From assembly GCA_016783355.1 (NCBI GenBank), contig JADHWR010000034.1:1-12353 (forward strand): a stretch of DNA of 12,353 nucleotides. The letters are read 5' to 3'. Below, one piece after another: positions 1-5,994 of this stretch (position 1 is its first letter; the number at the start of each line of letters is the position of its first letter). The translations under genes and the position numbers were made by a program. The notes beneath the pieces were generated by a model. The model did no database searches and was not told the DNA's origin. It saw only the letters and a list, made by a program, of their open reading frames with translations. The stretch comes from Candidatus Omnitrophota bacterium (lineage in GTDB: Bacteria > Omnitrophota > Gorgyraeia > Gygaellales > JAHJCI01).

Positions 1-21
1 CCCCCCTTTTCCCTTTAGATT

Positions 22-282
22 TTATTTCTTTCGTTTCTTTGCTTTCTTTTTTTTCTTTGTGCCGCCTTTTTTCATCTTGGCACAAGATACATCACCCTGC
101 TTGTCAATAAAATAGAGGTAGCCAACCTTCTTACTGATACCGCATTTTGTTACTTTTTTCGGTTTGCCACCCTTTGCTTTTCCTCGTGCCATCTTGGCAG
201 CTGATACATCCCCATCTTTATCCAAATAATAAAGATAGTTCTTTTCTCTCTTCAGCCTTAACTTGAGAACCTTCTGCGCCAT
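22..282 (-). CDS. Small Lys-rich protein with two tandem 31-residue repeats, function unknown
   Basis: This 86-residue protein is built from two ungapped 31-residue repeats (about residues 4-34 and 43-73), identical at 16 of 31 positions by my count. Each repeat has the core Y-L-Y-[YF]-[LI]-D-K-x-G-D-V-S-x-A-K-M. A Gly/Lys linker joins them, and the protein ends in a nearly pure Lys/Arg tail (residues 76-86). About 31 of 86 residues are Lys or Arg, so it is very basic and could bind nucleic acid or ribosomes; that is inference. There is no signal peptide or membrane segment. Each repeat could form a short beta hairpin around the D-K-x-G-D turn. The ATG has the best Shine-Dalgarno in the window. 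It is the last gene of the co-directional block, 130 nt after nadX across two hairpins, so it may be expressed separately. I vaguely associate this repeat with hypothetical proteins of uncultured bacteria and archaea but cannot name a family. Confidence 0.8.
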   Translation of the reverse strand: MAQKVLKLRLKREKNYLYYLDKDGDVSAAKMARGKAKGGKPKKVTKCGISKKVGYLYFIDKQGDVSCAKMKKGGTKKKKKAKKRKK

Positions 283-290
283 GCCTTTTC

Positions 291-300
291 ACCTCCTTTC
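291..300 (-). promoter_or_regulatory. Strong ribosome binding site of the small basic protein
   Basis: On the minus strand the sequence is GAAAGGAGGT, a near-perfect match to the anti-Shine-Dalgarno complement, followed by an 8-nt spacer to the ATG at 282. It is clearly stronger than the sites before most metabolic genes here, which fits a highly translated small protein. Confidence 0.85.
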
Positions 301-305
301 AATGA

Positions 306-329
306 GTCCGCCAAAGTTCGTTGGCGGAC
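306..329. repeat. Perfect 9-bp hairpin (GTCCGCCAA / TTGGCGGAC)
   Basis: Two perfect 9-bp arms (306-314 and 321-329) enclose a 6-nt loop. It lies just upstream of the small protein's Shine-Dalgarno on the transcribed strand, with no T-run, so it is not a classic intrinsic terminator. Its core resembles the hairpin at 12301-12323 (CCGCCAAA on one side, TGGCGG on the other), suggesting a small palindrome family. A role as an mRNA-stabilising or processing hairpin before the last gene is possible but unproven. Confidence 0.75.
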
Positions 330-335
330 GAATTG

Positions 336-395
336 ATCCCGCTGAGTGTGCCAAAATTATAGAATAGAATTTTGGCACATATTACGAAGCGGGAT
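336..395. repeat. Nested palindrome between nadX and the small-protein gene
   Basis: An outer 8-bp arm pair (ATCCCGCT at 336-343, AGCGGGAT at 388-395) surrounds a perfect 12-bp pair (347-358 and 368-379, TGTGCCAAAATT and its complement). The 9-nt loop is at 359-367. Neither side has a T-tract, so I do not call it a terminator. The A/T-rich centre includes a minus-strand TATAAT (361-356), but no convincing -35 box lies 17 bp upstream. The shape fits a mobile palindromic repeat or a fold separating nadX from the last cistron. Confidence 0.7.
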
Positions 396-412
396 ACGTT
401 TATATTGTTATA

Positions 413-1234
413 TTATGTCCCTATTTTCACTGGATGCAAAATCTGCCTTAACATTGCCCGCACTGATAACACCGCCAGGAAACTAGTCTTGGGATTGTCA
501 GGATGCAAGACATTCTCTGTACGTGTAGTTATCTTGCCGGCATCAGATTCAATTAAAATCTCGTGGATATTCTTTTTTGTTTTTGGCGAAGCGATAATCT
601 TAACAAAGGTTTTATCCTGACCTATCCCCGCCAGGCTCAATAATGCAGCCACATTAATATTCTGGGGAAAAAATTTCACTGCCTTTCGCGCAGTGCCGGA
701 GAATAAAACTGTATCCCTTTTAATCCTTTTGAGGTCTATATTCCTTTTCTTAATATAAGCAACGCGGGAAAAGGATTGAGGATTTTTACGCGTAGTAAGT
801 ATGACCTTCTTTATCTTAACCAGGGAGACTGCCTTTAAGGCGTCGATTCCAGAGATTGCGCCTGAGGGAATATATATTTTACAATTGTAATTCTTGGCCC
901 ACCCTGATAACTGCTTAAATTTACCAATTATTCCACCTACGCTCAAGATCAAAACATCACAACCTTTGCTTATTGCCTCCCTGGCAATGACAAAAGAACT
1001 TCCCGCGCTTGCTGCTTCTATTACTAAATCACTTTTTTTTGTTAAATCTTCTAAGGAATCGACAACCCTTGATTTATCTTTAAATTTATCTGCTAACTCT
1101 TGTGCCTTCTGTTTTTTTAGGTCATAAAGGGCAGTGAGTTTGCCCCATTCCTTAAAATCTCTCCTGATTGCTTTTGCCAAAGAGGTGCCGATTGCCCCAC
1201 AACCCACAATACCAATTCTTATCTTCCTGCTCAT
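413..1234 (-). CDS. nadX: L-aspartate dehydrogenase (NadX type)
   Basis: It is predicted to oxidise L-aspartate to iminoaspartate with NAD(P)+, feeding quinolinate synthase in NAD biosynthesis. The 273-residue length fits the family. The N-terminal Rossmann domain opens with G-C-G-A-I-G (residues 11-16). The C-terminal half shows family hallmarks: P-S-G-A-I-S-G-I-D-A-L (123-133), F-P-Q-N-I-N-V-A-A (189-197) followed by L-A-G-I-G, N-I-H-E-I (222-226, with the expected catalytic His at 224), and N-P-K-T-S (247-251). It starts at ATG 1234 with only a weak AGGA about 17 nt upstream. Directly upstream is a MITE-like insertion; without it, panC would end about 23 nt before this start. No nadA or nadC is visible, so a role in NAD synthesis rests on the family. 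Confidence in the enzyme is high. Confidence 0.9.
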   Translation of the reverse strand: MSRKIRIGIVGCGAIGTSLAKAIRRDFKEWGKLTALYDLKKQKAQELADKFKDKSRVVDSLEDLTKKSDLVIEAASAGSSFVIAREAISKGCDVLILSVGGIIGKFKQLSGWAKNYNCKIYIPSGAISGIDALKAVSLVKIKKVILTTRKNPQSFSRVAYIKKRNIDLKRIKRDTVLFSGTARKAVKFFPQNINVAALLSLAGIGQDKTFVKIIASPKTKKNIHEILIESDAGKITTRTENVLHPDNPKTSFLAVLSVRAMLRQILHPVKIGT

Positions 1235-1311
1235 AGAGATATTTCTTGTGTTCCTAATTACTAACTAAGCAGTATGCATAATTCGAATCGAAATAGAATG
1301 AAAGTTTTCTG

Positions 1312-1422
1312 AACGGGTCCTGTCTCGGCAGAGCCCAAAATTGTCCTCGCTCAAGAGGAAGCCTCTATAGGGTGTAATTCACTGCGGGCTATTTTGGGCA
1401 GCCCACTGCCTCGCCACCCGCT
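1312..1422 (+). repeat. Core structured repeat, copy A
   Basis: This 111-bp copy lies inside the MITE-like element and runs from the degenerate end AACGGGT to ACCCGCT. An internal 9-bp palindrome (GCCCAAAAT at 1333-1341, ATTTTGGGC at 1391-1399) closes a large stem, and a smaller AGAGG/CCTCT stem lies at 1354-1366. Copies B (2623-2734, opposite orientation) and C (11923-12105) share almost the same sequence. Confidence 0.85.
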
Positions 1423-1558
1423 CATTCTTCTATCTCAAGCAGCGGGTGGCAGCCAAGACGAAGACCTTATTCGCGCGCAGTGAAATGAGCACGAATGAGG
1501 TGGATTGGCTGACAGGACCTGCGTCTTTCCAAGATATCAGTCCTAAGCCGCAGCAGAC

Positions 1559-1576
1559 CGCTGAAAGATTTCAGCG
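1559..1576. repeat. Short perfect hairpin in the right arm of the MITE-like element
   Basis: CGCTGAAA (1559-1566) and TTTCAGCG (1569-1576) pair perfectly over a 2-nt centre. On the transcribed minus strand no U-tract follows, so it is unlikely to be a rho-independent terminator of panC. It belongs to the internal structure of the insertion. Confidence 0.6.
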
Positions 1577-1627
1577 CTGGGAATAAAAATTTTCATTCGC
1601 TTAATAGCATAGAATTATGCACACTGT

Positions 1628-2581
1628 TCACTTACTAACTATTATATTATCGATTAACCTGGTTTTACCAATCCAAACAGCAAGCGCAATCAATGTCTTT
1701 TCCTGAACCTTTTTTACTTGTGCCCGCAAGGGTACTTGTGCCCGCAAGGGTACTTGTGCCCGCAAGGGTACTTGTGCCCGCAAGGGTACTTGTGCCCGCA
1801 AGGGTACTTGTGCCCGCAAGGGTATCGGCCTTAATTCATCTAAGCCAATAATCTCTATATACTGAATTCTTGCGGTTTTCTTTGCTTGTATGATTTGACG
1901 TATCTTGCGCTTAATCTTTCTTGAATCCTTTATTCCTTGGCGAAGCATACACCTGGCCTGCTTAAGTGCCTCATACAAGACGCAAGCCTCTTTCCTTTCT
2001 TCTTTACTTAAGCAACTATTGCGGGAGCTTAGCGCTAAACCATCAGGTTCTCTGACCGTAGGCATAAGTTTTATCTTAAGAGGAAAATTTAGGTCCTTAA
2101 CCATTCTTTTGACAATAATTGCCTGCTGGGCGTCCTTCCAGCCAAAGTAGGCAGTCTGCGGCACAATTATATTAAATAATTTAGTTAAAATTGATGTCAC
2201 TCCTTGAAAATGACCCGGCCGGAAGCGACCGCACAAAACATCGCTTAATTCATTAACCTTAACATAGGTTTTGAATCCTTGCGGATACATATCTTCTGCC
2301 TGAGGATGAAAAATAAAATCAACCCCTTCTTTTCTGCATATATCGATATCTTTCTTAAAAGGCCGGGGATAATCTTTATAGTCTTCATTCGGCCCAAATT
2401 GTGCAGGATTAACAAAGATGCTGACGACTAAAACATTATTTTCCCGACGGGCACGGCGAATCAACATCAGGTGGCCCTTATGCATTGCACCCATTGTCGG
2501 CACAAAGCCAATGGACTCACCCGCCTTTTTTAAATCGCCGGTAATCTCCTGCATCTTCTTGCTCTCACTAATAATCTTCAT
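1628..2581 (-). CDS. panC: Pantothenate synthetase with a six-copy in-frame repeat insertion
   Basis: It condenses pantoate with beta-alanine using ATP to give pantothenate, the CoA precursor. From ATG 2581 the product is 317 residues. Family motifs are clear: F-V-P-T-M-G-A-M-H-K-G-H (26-37, the HxGH nucleotide site), F-V-N-P-A-Q-F-G-P-N-E-D (56-67), G-R-F-R-P-G-H-F-Q-G-V-T (118-129), F-G-W-K-D-A-Q-Q (146-153), R-E-P-D-G-L-A-L-S-S-R-N (177-188), and G-K-T-R-L-I-D-N-I near the end. Residues 254-289 are six identical PLRAQV hexapeptides in the C-terminal lid domain; without them the length is about 281, normal for PanC. An upstream TTG in frame (2623) would add 14 residues not matching the family, so I chose the ATG. 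The last codons and TGA stop coincide with the edge of the MITE-like element. Upstream SD is weak (GGGG). Confidence 0.93.
   Translation of the reverse strand: MKIISESKKMQEITGDLKKAGESIGFVPTMGAMHKGHLMLIRRARRENNVLVVSIFVNPAQFGPNEDYKDYPRPFKKDIDICRKEGVDFIFHPQAEDMYPQGFKTYVKVNELSDVLCGRFRPGHFQGVTSILTKLFNIIVPQTAYFGWKDAQQAIIVKRMVKDLNFPLKIKLMPTVREPDGLALSSRNSCLSKEERKEACVLYEALKQARCMLRQGIKDSRKIKRKIRQIIQAKKTARIQYIEIIGLDELRPIPLRAQVPLRAQVPLRAQVPLRAQVPLRAQVPLRAQVKKVQEKTLIALAVWIGKTRLIDNIIVSK
1716..1823 (-). repeat. 18-bp tandem repeat, six perfect copies, inside panC
   Basis: Six consecutive identical 18-bp units (plus strand ACTTGTGCCCGCAAGGGT) fill 1716-1823 with no spacer and no mismatch. Each unit is partly self-complementary (CTTG and CAAG arms). 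It reads in panC's frame as PLRAQV six times, between the strand ending L-R-P-I and the final K-T-L-I-A-L-A-V strand. Perfect identity points to recent expansion by slippage and likely copy-number variation among strains (inference). Confidence 0.97.
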
Positions 2582-2622
2582 TCTTTTAACCCCGCCTGCA
2601 CTGCACCGCATTAGTTGAATCA

Positions 2623-2734
2623 AGCGGGTGGCGAGGCAGTGGGCTGCCCAAAATAGCCCGCAGCGAATTACGCCCTATAGAGGCCTCCTCTTGAGCGAGG
2701 ACAATTTTGGGCTCTGCCGAAGACAGGACCCGCT
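2623..2734 (-). repeat. Core structured repeat, copy B (inverted)
   Basis: This 112-bp copy is the reverse complement of copies A and C with few differences. On the plus strand it starts AGCGGGT and ends ACCCGCT, so its ends form a short terminal inverted repeat. It fills the folK-panC junction and extends into folK, supplying folK's last 22 or so codons and its stop. Unlike copy A, I could not identify flanking duplications or the longer MITE ends. Confidence 0.85.
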
Positions 2735-3192
2735 TGTAAATGAGAACCCGTCCCCAGTTTATTCTTGTTATCTCTAACGGGGTTTATTACATCAGGCGCA
2801 ATCTCCCTTAAGGGTTCCATGACAAAGTCACGCTTAAGCATGCGCGGATGAGGAATAGAAAGCGCCTCTTCCTTAATTGTAATATCGCCATAAAGCAAGA
2901 TATCTAAATCGATTGTGCGCGGACCAAATCTTGCTTCCCTGCGCCTTCCTAAATCATTCTCAATCTTCTGTAACGCCCTGAGGAGTTCATAAGGCGACAA
3001 CTCTGTCTCTATCTCTATTACGCCATTTAAATATGGGCCCTGAGGTGGTCCGCTCCCAGGTTGTGTCTCGATTATTTTTGAAATTTTACGCACATGGGTT
3101 ATATTTAATAATCTCATCCTCTTTATTGCTTTATCAATATAATCCTGCCGATTTCCTAAGTTTGAACCAAAGCCAATATAGCAAGTCACCAT
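2668..3192 (-). CDS. folK: 6-hydroxymethyl-7,8-dihydropterin pyrophosphokinase with repeat-encoded tail
   Basis: It transfers pyrophosphate from ATP to 6-hydroxymethyl-7,8-dihydropterin in folate synthesis. From ATG 3192 it is 174 residues (family about 160). Diagnostic motifs: Y-I-G-F-G-S-N-L-G-N-R at the N terminus, E-T-Q-P-G-S-G-P-P-Q-G-P-Y-L-N-G (42-57), and G-P-R-T-I-D-L-D-I-L-L-Y-G-D (90-103), followed by H-P-R-M (115-118) and the expected end E-I-A-P-D. The last 30 residues (K145-A174) are read through repeats: a 23-bp unit also found at 12109-12131, then copy B, which provides the stop. This tail is not family sequence. A TTG two codons upstream (3198) is a less likely start. No good Shine-Dalgarno precedes it; the REP hairpin at 3200-3232 sits where one would be. 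Spacing from dapL is 18 nt. Confidence 0.92.
   Translation of the reverse strand: MVTCYIGFGSNLGNRQDYIDKAIKRMRLLNITHVRKISKIIETQPGSGPPQGPYLNGVIEIETELSPYELLRALQKIENDLGRRREARFGPRTIDLDILLYGDITIKEEALSIPHPRMLKRDFVMEPLREIAPDVINPVRDNKNKLGTGSHLQAGPVFGRAQNCPRSRGGLYRA
2738..2760. repeat. 23-bp direct repeat unit, first copy
   Basis: This 23-bp stretch containing GAACCCGTCCCCAG is identical to 12109-12131 on the same strand, although the adjoining core repeat lies in opposite orientation at the two places. Its complement contains TGGGGACGG, shared with the REP hairpin at 3200-3232. Confidence 0.85.
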
Positions 3193-3199
3193 ATCCAAT

Positions 3200-3232
3200 T
3201 GGGGACGGTTTTATGAGCGGAAACCGTTCCCA
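3200..3232. repeat. REP-like hairpin between dapL and folK
   Basis: The arms TGGGGACGGTTT (3200-3211) and AAACCGTTCCCA (3221-3232) pair at 11 of 12 positions around a 9-nt loop containing GAGCGG. It spans the dapL-folK junction: its right arm and loop encode dapL's last six residues (G-N-G-F-R-S) and stop, and its left arm lies immediately before folK. Such palindromes are commonly mobilised by IS200-like REP-associated transposases in other bacteria; none is visible here. Confidence 0.8.
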
Positions 3233-4392
3233 TAACACCTTCGTAATCTTTTTATCGCCTCTCTTATTCTTTCACTATCCAGAGTAAGAGCAAACCTCAT
3301 ATAGCCCTCGCCGTATTTTCCAAAACCAACGCCAGGGGTAACGACAATACCTGCTTTTTTCAATAAGCTCCGGGCAAAATCTAAAGATTTAATCTTCGCC
3401 GGGGTCTTCGCCCAAACATAAAAGGTTGCCTTGGGTCTTTTCACCTGCCAACCCAAAGAAGTCAACCCCTCCACCAGGATATCTCTCCTTTTCTCATAAA
3501 TCCGGCACATCTTCTGAATATGCTGTTGAGGCCCTTCTAAAGCAGCAAGGCCGGCAAATTGAATTGGGATAAATATACCTGAATCGATATTCGATTTTAC
3601 TTTTGCTAAGGCGCTGACCAAATTCTTATTACCGCAAACCCAGCCTATTCGCCAGCCCGTCATATTGTAGGTCTTGGATAAAGAATGAAACTCAAGTCCT
3701 ACGTTCTTTGCGCCTTCTATCTGCAGGAAACTCGTTGCCCTGTAACCATCGAAAGTAATCTCAGAATAGGCAAAATCAGAAAGAACAATCAGGTTATTTT
3801 TCTTGGCAAATTCTATTAATTCTTTATAAAAATTTTTATCAGCTACGGCAGTAGTCGGATTATTGGGATAATTGACGTAGATCAGTTTAGCCTTTTTTAG
3901 AACTCGGCGAGGAACCTTTTTTAAATCTGGTAAATAATCATTTTTCTCCAGAAGCGGCAAAGAATAGACTCTGCCGCCAGCTAATATTGTTCCGGTCTTG
4001 TAGGGTGGATAGCATGGGTCGCTTACCAGCGAATAATCTCCGGGATTAAGAAAGGCTAAGGGCAAATGGGCAATTCCTTCTTTTGAGCCAAGTAAAGGTA
4101 AGATTTCATTCTCTGGATTAAGACTGACTCGAAAGCGTCTTTTATACCAATCAGCCATTGCCCTACGCAGCCGCAGCATTCCCTCGCCCAGCGCATAGCG
4201 ATGATTTAGCGGGTCTTTTGCCGCCCTATAAAGTGCTTCGATTATATGAAAAGGTGGGGGTTGATCTGGATCACCGACGCCAAAATCAATAATGTTTCTT
4301 TTAAGCTTAGCCGCTTTTCTTTTTGTCCTCTCAATCTCTAAAAAAAGATACGGCGGAAGGTTTTTTAATCGACGCGCAATATTTGAATTCAT
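3211..4392 (-). CDS. dapL: LL-diaminopimelate aminotransferase (DapL-type class I/II aminotransferase)
   Basis: This is a 393-residue PLP aminotransferase of fold type I. It most likely converts tetrahydrodipicolinate to LL-2,6-diaminopimelate with glutamate as amino donor. Visible motifs: F-G-V-G-D-P-D (37-43), Y-P-N-N-P-T-T (175-181), D-F-A-Y (206-209), the PLP-lysine signature S-L-S-K-T-Y-N-M-T-G-W-R-I-G-W (237-251, Lys240), and a C-terminal arginine in M-R-F-A-L. DapL assignment rests on both sequence style (the N-terminal R-R-L-K-N-L-P-P-Y-L-F segment) and context: dapA, dapB, dapF and lysA surround it while dapD, dapC and dapE are absent. ATG 4392 directly follows the dapB stop with no gap, suggesting coupled translation. 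The last six residues are encoded by the REP-like hairpin. An aspartate or succinyldiaminopimelate aminotransferase is the alternative. Confidence 0.87.
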   Translation of the reverse strand: MNSNIARRLKNLPPYLFLEIERTKRKAAKLKRNIIDFGVGDPDQPPPFHIIEALYRAAKDPLNHRYALGEGMLRLRRAMADWYKRRFRVSLNPENEILPLLGSKEGIAHLPLAFLNPGDYSLVSDPCYPPYKTGTILAGGRVYSLPLLEKNDYLPDLKKVPRRVLKKAKLIYVNYPNNPTTAVADKNFYKELIEFAKKNNLIVLSDFAYSEITFDGYRATSFLQIEGAKNVGLEFHSLSKTYNMTGWRIGWVCGNKNLVSALAKVKSNIDSGIFIPIQFAGLAALEGPQQHIQKMCRIYEKRRDILVEGLTSLGWQVKRPKATFYVWAKTPAKIKSLDFARSLLKKAGIVVTPGVGFGKYGEGYMRFALTLDSERIREAIKRLRRCYGNGFRS

Positions 4393-5103
4393 TTAAGCAA
4401 GGACGTCCTTTATAGAATAAAGCCCGGCAGGTTTTCCCATTATCCATTTTGCCGCCTTAAGTGCGCCGGCTGCAAATAAATCACGGGAGTGGGCCTGATG
4501 TTTTATTTCAATGCGCTCAGAATTCCCACAGAATATAATCGTATGATCACCGACAATATCGCCCAGCCTTATTGAATGAACAGGAATCTTTTTTTCTGTT
4601 GCCTCAGTCAATATCTGGGCAAATTTCTTGGCTGTTCCCGAAGGAGCATCTACCTTTTTGCTGTGGTGTGCCTCAACAATCTCGAGGCTGTAGTCTCGGC
4701 CCAATCTTTTCGCCATTTCAGAAATTAGAGAAAACAAAATATTTACGCCAATAGACATATTCGGAGAATAAACGACAGGAGCAATGCGAGAGGCCTCCTC
4801 AATCTTAAGTAATTGTTCCTTTGTCAGGCCGGTTGTCCCAATCACAGCTGGTTTTTTATATCGGCAGACATACTCTATGTTCTCTACGGTGGCTTGCGGA
4901 GTAGTAAAATCAATAAACAGATCAACTAAAAATATGCCGTCAGCATTAGAAGAAACCTTGATGCCTTGCAAGTCTCTGCCAATAAAGGGTGTCCCCTTTT
5001 TCTCCAGGGCGAGGGTAATCTCAAAATCCTTATCCTTGCCTGCCAATTCAAAGATACGCCGGCCCATTCTTCCGCATACCCCCGCAATACCCAGTTTTAT
5101 CAT
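4393..5103 (-). CDS. dapB: 4-hydroxy-tetrahydrodipicolinate reductase
   Basis: It reduces the DapA product to tetrahydrodipicolinate with NAD(P)H. The 236-residue length is at the short end of the family (commonly about 250-270). The Rossmann start G-I-A-G-V-C-G-R-M-G-R occupies residues 5-15. Further motifs: D-F-T-T-P (65-69), G-T-T-G (89-92), Y-S-P-N-M-S-I-G-V-N (112-121), and the catalytic signature E-A-H-H-S-K-K-V-D-A-P-S-G-T-A (144-158, with His146/His147 and Lys150). It starts at ATG 5103, 15 nt after dapA, behind a good AGAGGAG site with 6-7 nt spacing. The stop TAA abuts the dapL ATG. All key residues I looked for are present. Confidence 0.96.
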   Translation of the reverse strand: MIKLGIAGVCGRMGRRIFELAGKDKDFEITLALEKKGTPFIGRDLQGIKVSSNADGIFLVDLFIDFTTPQATVENIEYVCRYKKPAVIGTTGLTKEQLLKIEEASRIAPVVYSPNMSIGVNILFSLISEMAKRLGRDYSLEIVEAHHSKKVDAPSGTAKKFAQILTEATEKKIPVHSIRLGDIVGDHTIIFCGNSERIEIKHQAHSRDLFAAGALKAAKWIMGKPAGLYSIKDVLA

Positions 5104-5118
5104 TTAAAACTCCTCTTC

Positions 5119-5994
5119 TTACAATAATCCATACTCTCTCAATGATATCTTCAGCTTCGCCGTATTCTCTTCTGACATAAGACACAGGGGAAGCCTCAGC
5201 TCAGGCTCACATAATTTCATCAGACCCATTGCTGTTTTTACAGGAACCGGATTGGTTTCAATAAACATTGCTTTTATTAAAGGCAGGAGTTGATAATGTA
5301 GCTCTTTTGCCTGATTAATATCTTTCTTCTGGAAGGCCTCAATCATATCAGCGACATCGCGCGGAACAATGTTTGCCACTACAGAAATCACACCCGCGCC
5401 ACCGATTGACAAAATTGGTAATGTCAGCACATCATCACCGGAAATCAAATCAAATTCATCACCACACAATGCCTTGATTTTTGCCATTTGCCCGAGATTG
5501 CCTGATGCCTCTTTTATTCCAACAATACTCTTGCAATCCTTGGACAACCGTGCCACTGTCTCCGGTTCAATATTCACCCCTGTGCGAGAGGAAATATTGT
5601 AAAGAATAATGGGGATGTCCGTTTCCTCGGCAATGGCCTTAAAATGCAAATATAACCCCTTCTGCGTTGGCTTGTTATAATAGGGAGAGACTTGTAAAGA
5701 TGCATCGGCACCGGCAATTTTGGCCTGCTTCGTTAACATTATTGCCTCTGCTGTTGAATTAGAGCCTGTTCCCGCAATTACCGGAATTTTGCCCTTTACC
5801 TGCTCGATAGTTATTTCGATCACTCTCTCGTGTTCTTCAAATGACAGGGTCGCTGATTCACCGGTTGTACCACAGGGGACTATAGCACTTGTGCCGCCCT
5901 TAACCTGACGATCGATTAATTCTCTCAACTTTAGTTCATCAACCTTGCCACCCTTAAATGGTGTAACAATTGCCACCATTGAGCCCTTAAACAT
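5119..5994 (-). CDS. dapA: 4-hydroxy-tetrahydrodipicolinate synthase
   Basis: It condenses pyruvate with L-aspartate-4-semialdehyde, the first committed step to lysine and diaminopimelate. At 291 residues it is full length for this class I (Schiff base) aldolase. Active-site features: P-C-G-T-T-G-E-S (40-47, with the two threonines), S-P-Y-Y-N-K-P-T-Q (103-111), catalytic Tyr132 in L-Y-N-I-S-S-R-T-G (131-139, substrate-binding Arg137), and the Schiff-base Lys161 in V-G-I-K-E-A-S-G. The usual L-Y-N-V-P is L-Y-N-I-S here, a mild change. The ATG at 5994 overlaps the end of dapF by 8 nt and is preceded by AAGGGGGT, a good ribosome site inside dapF. Start choice is secure. Confidence 0.97.
   Translation of the reverse strand: MFKGSMVAIVTPFKGGKVDELKLRELIDRQVKGGTSAIVPCGTTGESATLSFEEHERVIEITIEQVKGKIPVIAGTGSNSTAEAIMLTKQAKIAGADASLQVSPYYNKPTQKGLYLHFKAIAEETDIPIILYNISSRTGVNIEPETVARLSKDCKSIVGIKEASGNLGQMAKIKALCGDEFDLISGDDVLTLPILSIGGAGVISVVANIVPRDVADMIEAFQKKDINQAKELHYQLLPLIKAMFIETNPVPVKTAMGLMKLCEPELRLPLCLMSEENTAKLKISLREYGLL

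Larger units (their letters stand above)
1258..1641. mobile_element. MITE-like element with terminal inverted repeats and 10-bp target duplication
   Basis: The element proper is about 1268-1631 (364 bp). It is flanked by a perfect direct repeat TTACTAACTA (1258-1267 and 1632-1641), which looks like a target-site duplication. The ends are inverted repeats: 1257-1284 matches the complement of 1612-1639 at 22 of 28 positions, with the inner 10 bp GCATAATTC-type end the best conserved. It encodes no transposase. The interior holds the 111-bp core repeat (1312-1422) plus further stems: 1413-1422 with 1441-1450, 1464-1473 with 1492-1501 (one mismatch), and 1315-1324 with 1511-1520 (one mismatch). 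Its right end supplies the panC TGA stop. It was presumably moved in trans by a transposase elsewhere in the genome (inference). The gene-free stretch 1235-1627 is essentially this element. Confidence 0.75.

Noticed and set aside
1559..1590. Rho-independent terminator after panC
   Set aside because: The hairpin is perfect but is not followed by a T-tract on the transcribed minus strand, and it belongs to the inserted element.
1716..1823. CRISPR-like array
   Set aside because: The 18-bp units are contiguous with no spacers and read in frame within panC. This is a coding tandem repeat.
2582..2623. Upstream TTG start at 2623 for panC
   Set aside because: It would add 14 residues overlapping the edge of repeat copy B. 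The ATG at 2581 gives the usual PanC N terminus M-K-I-I.
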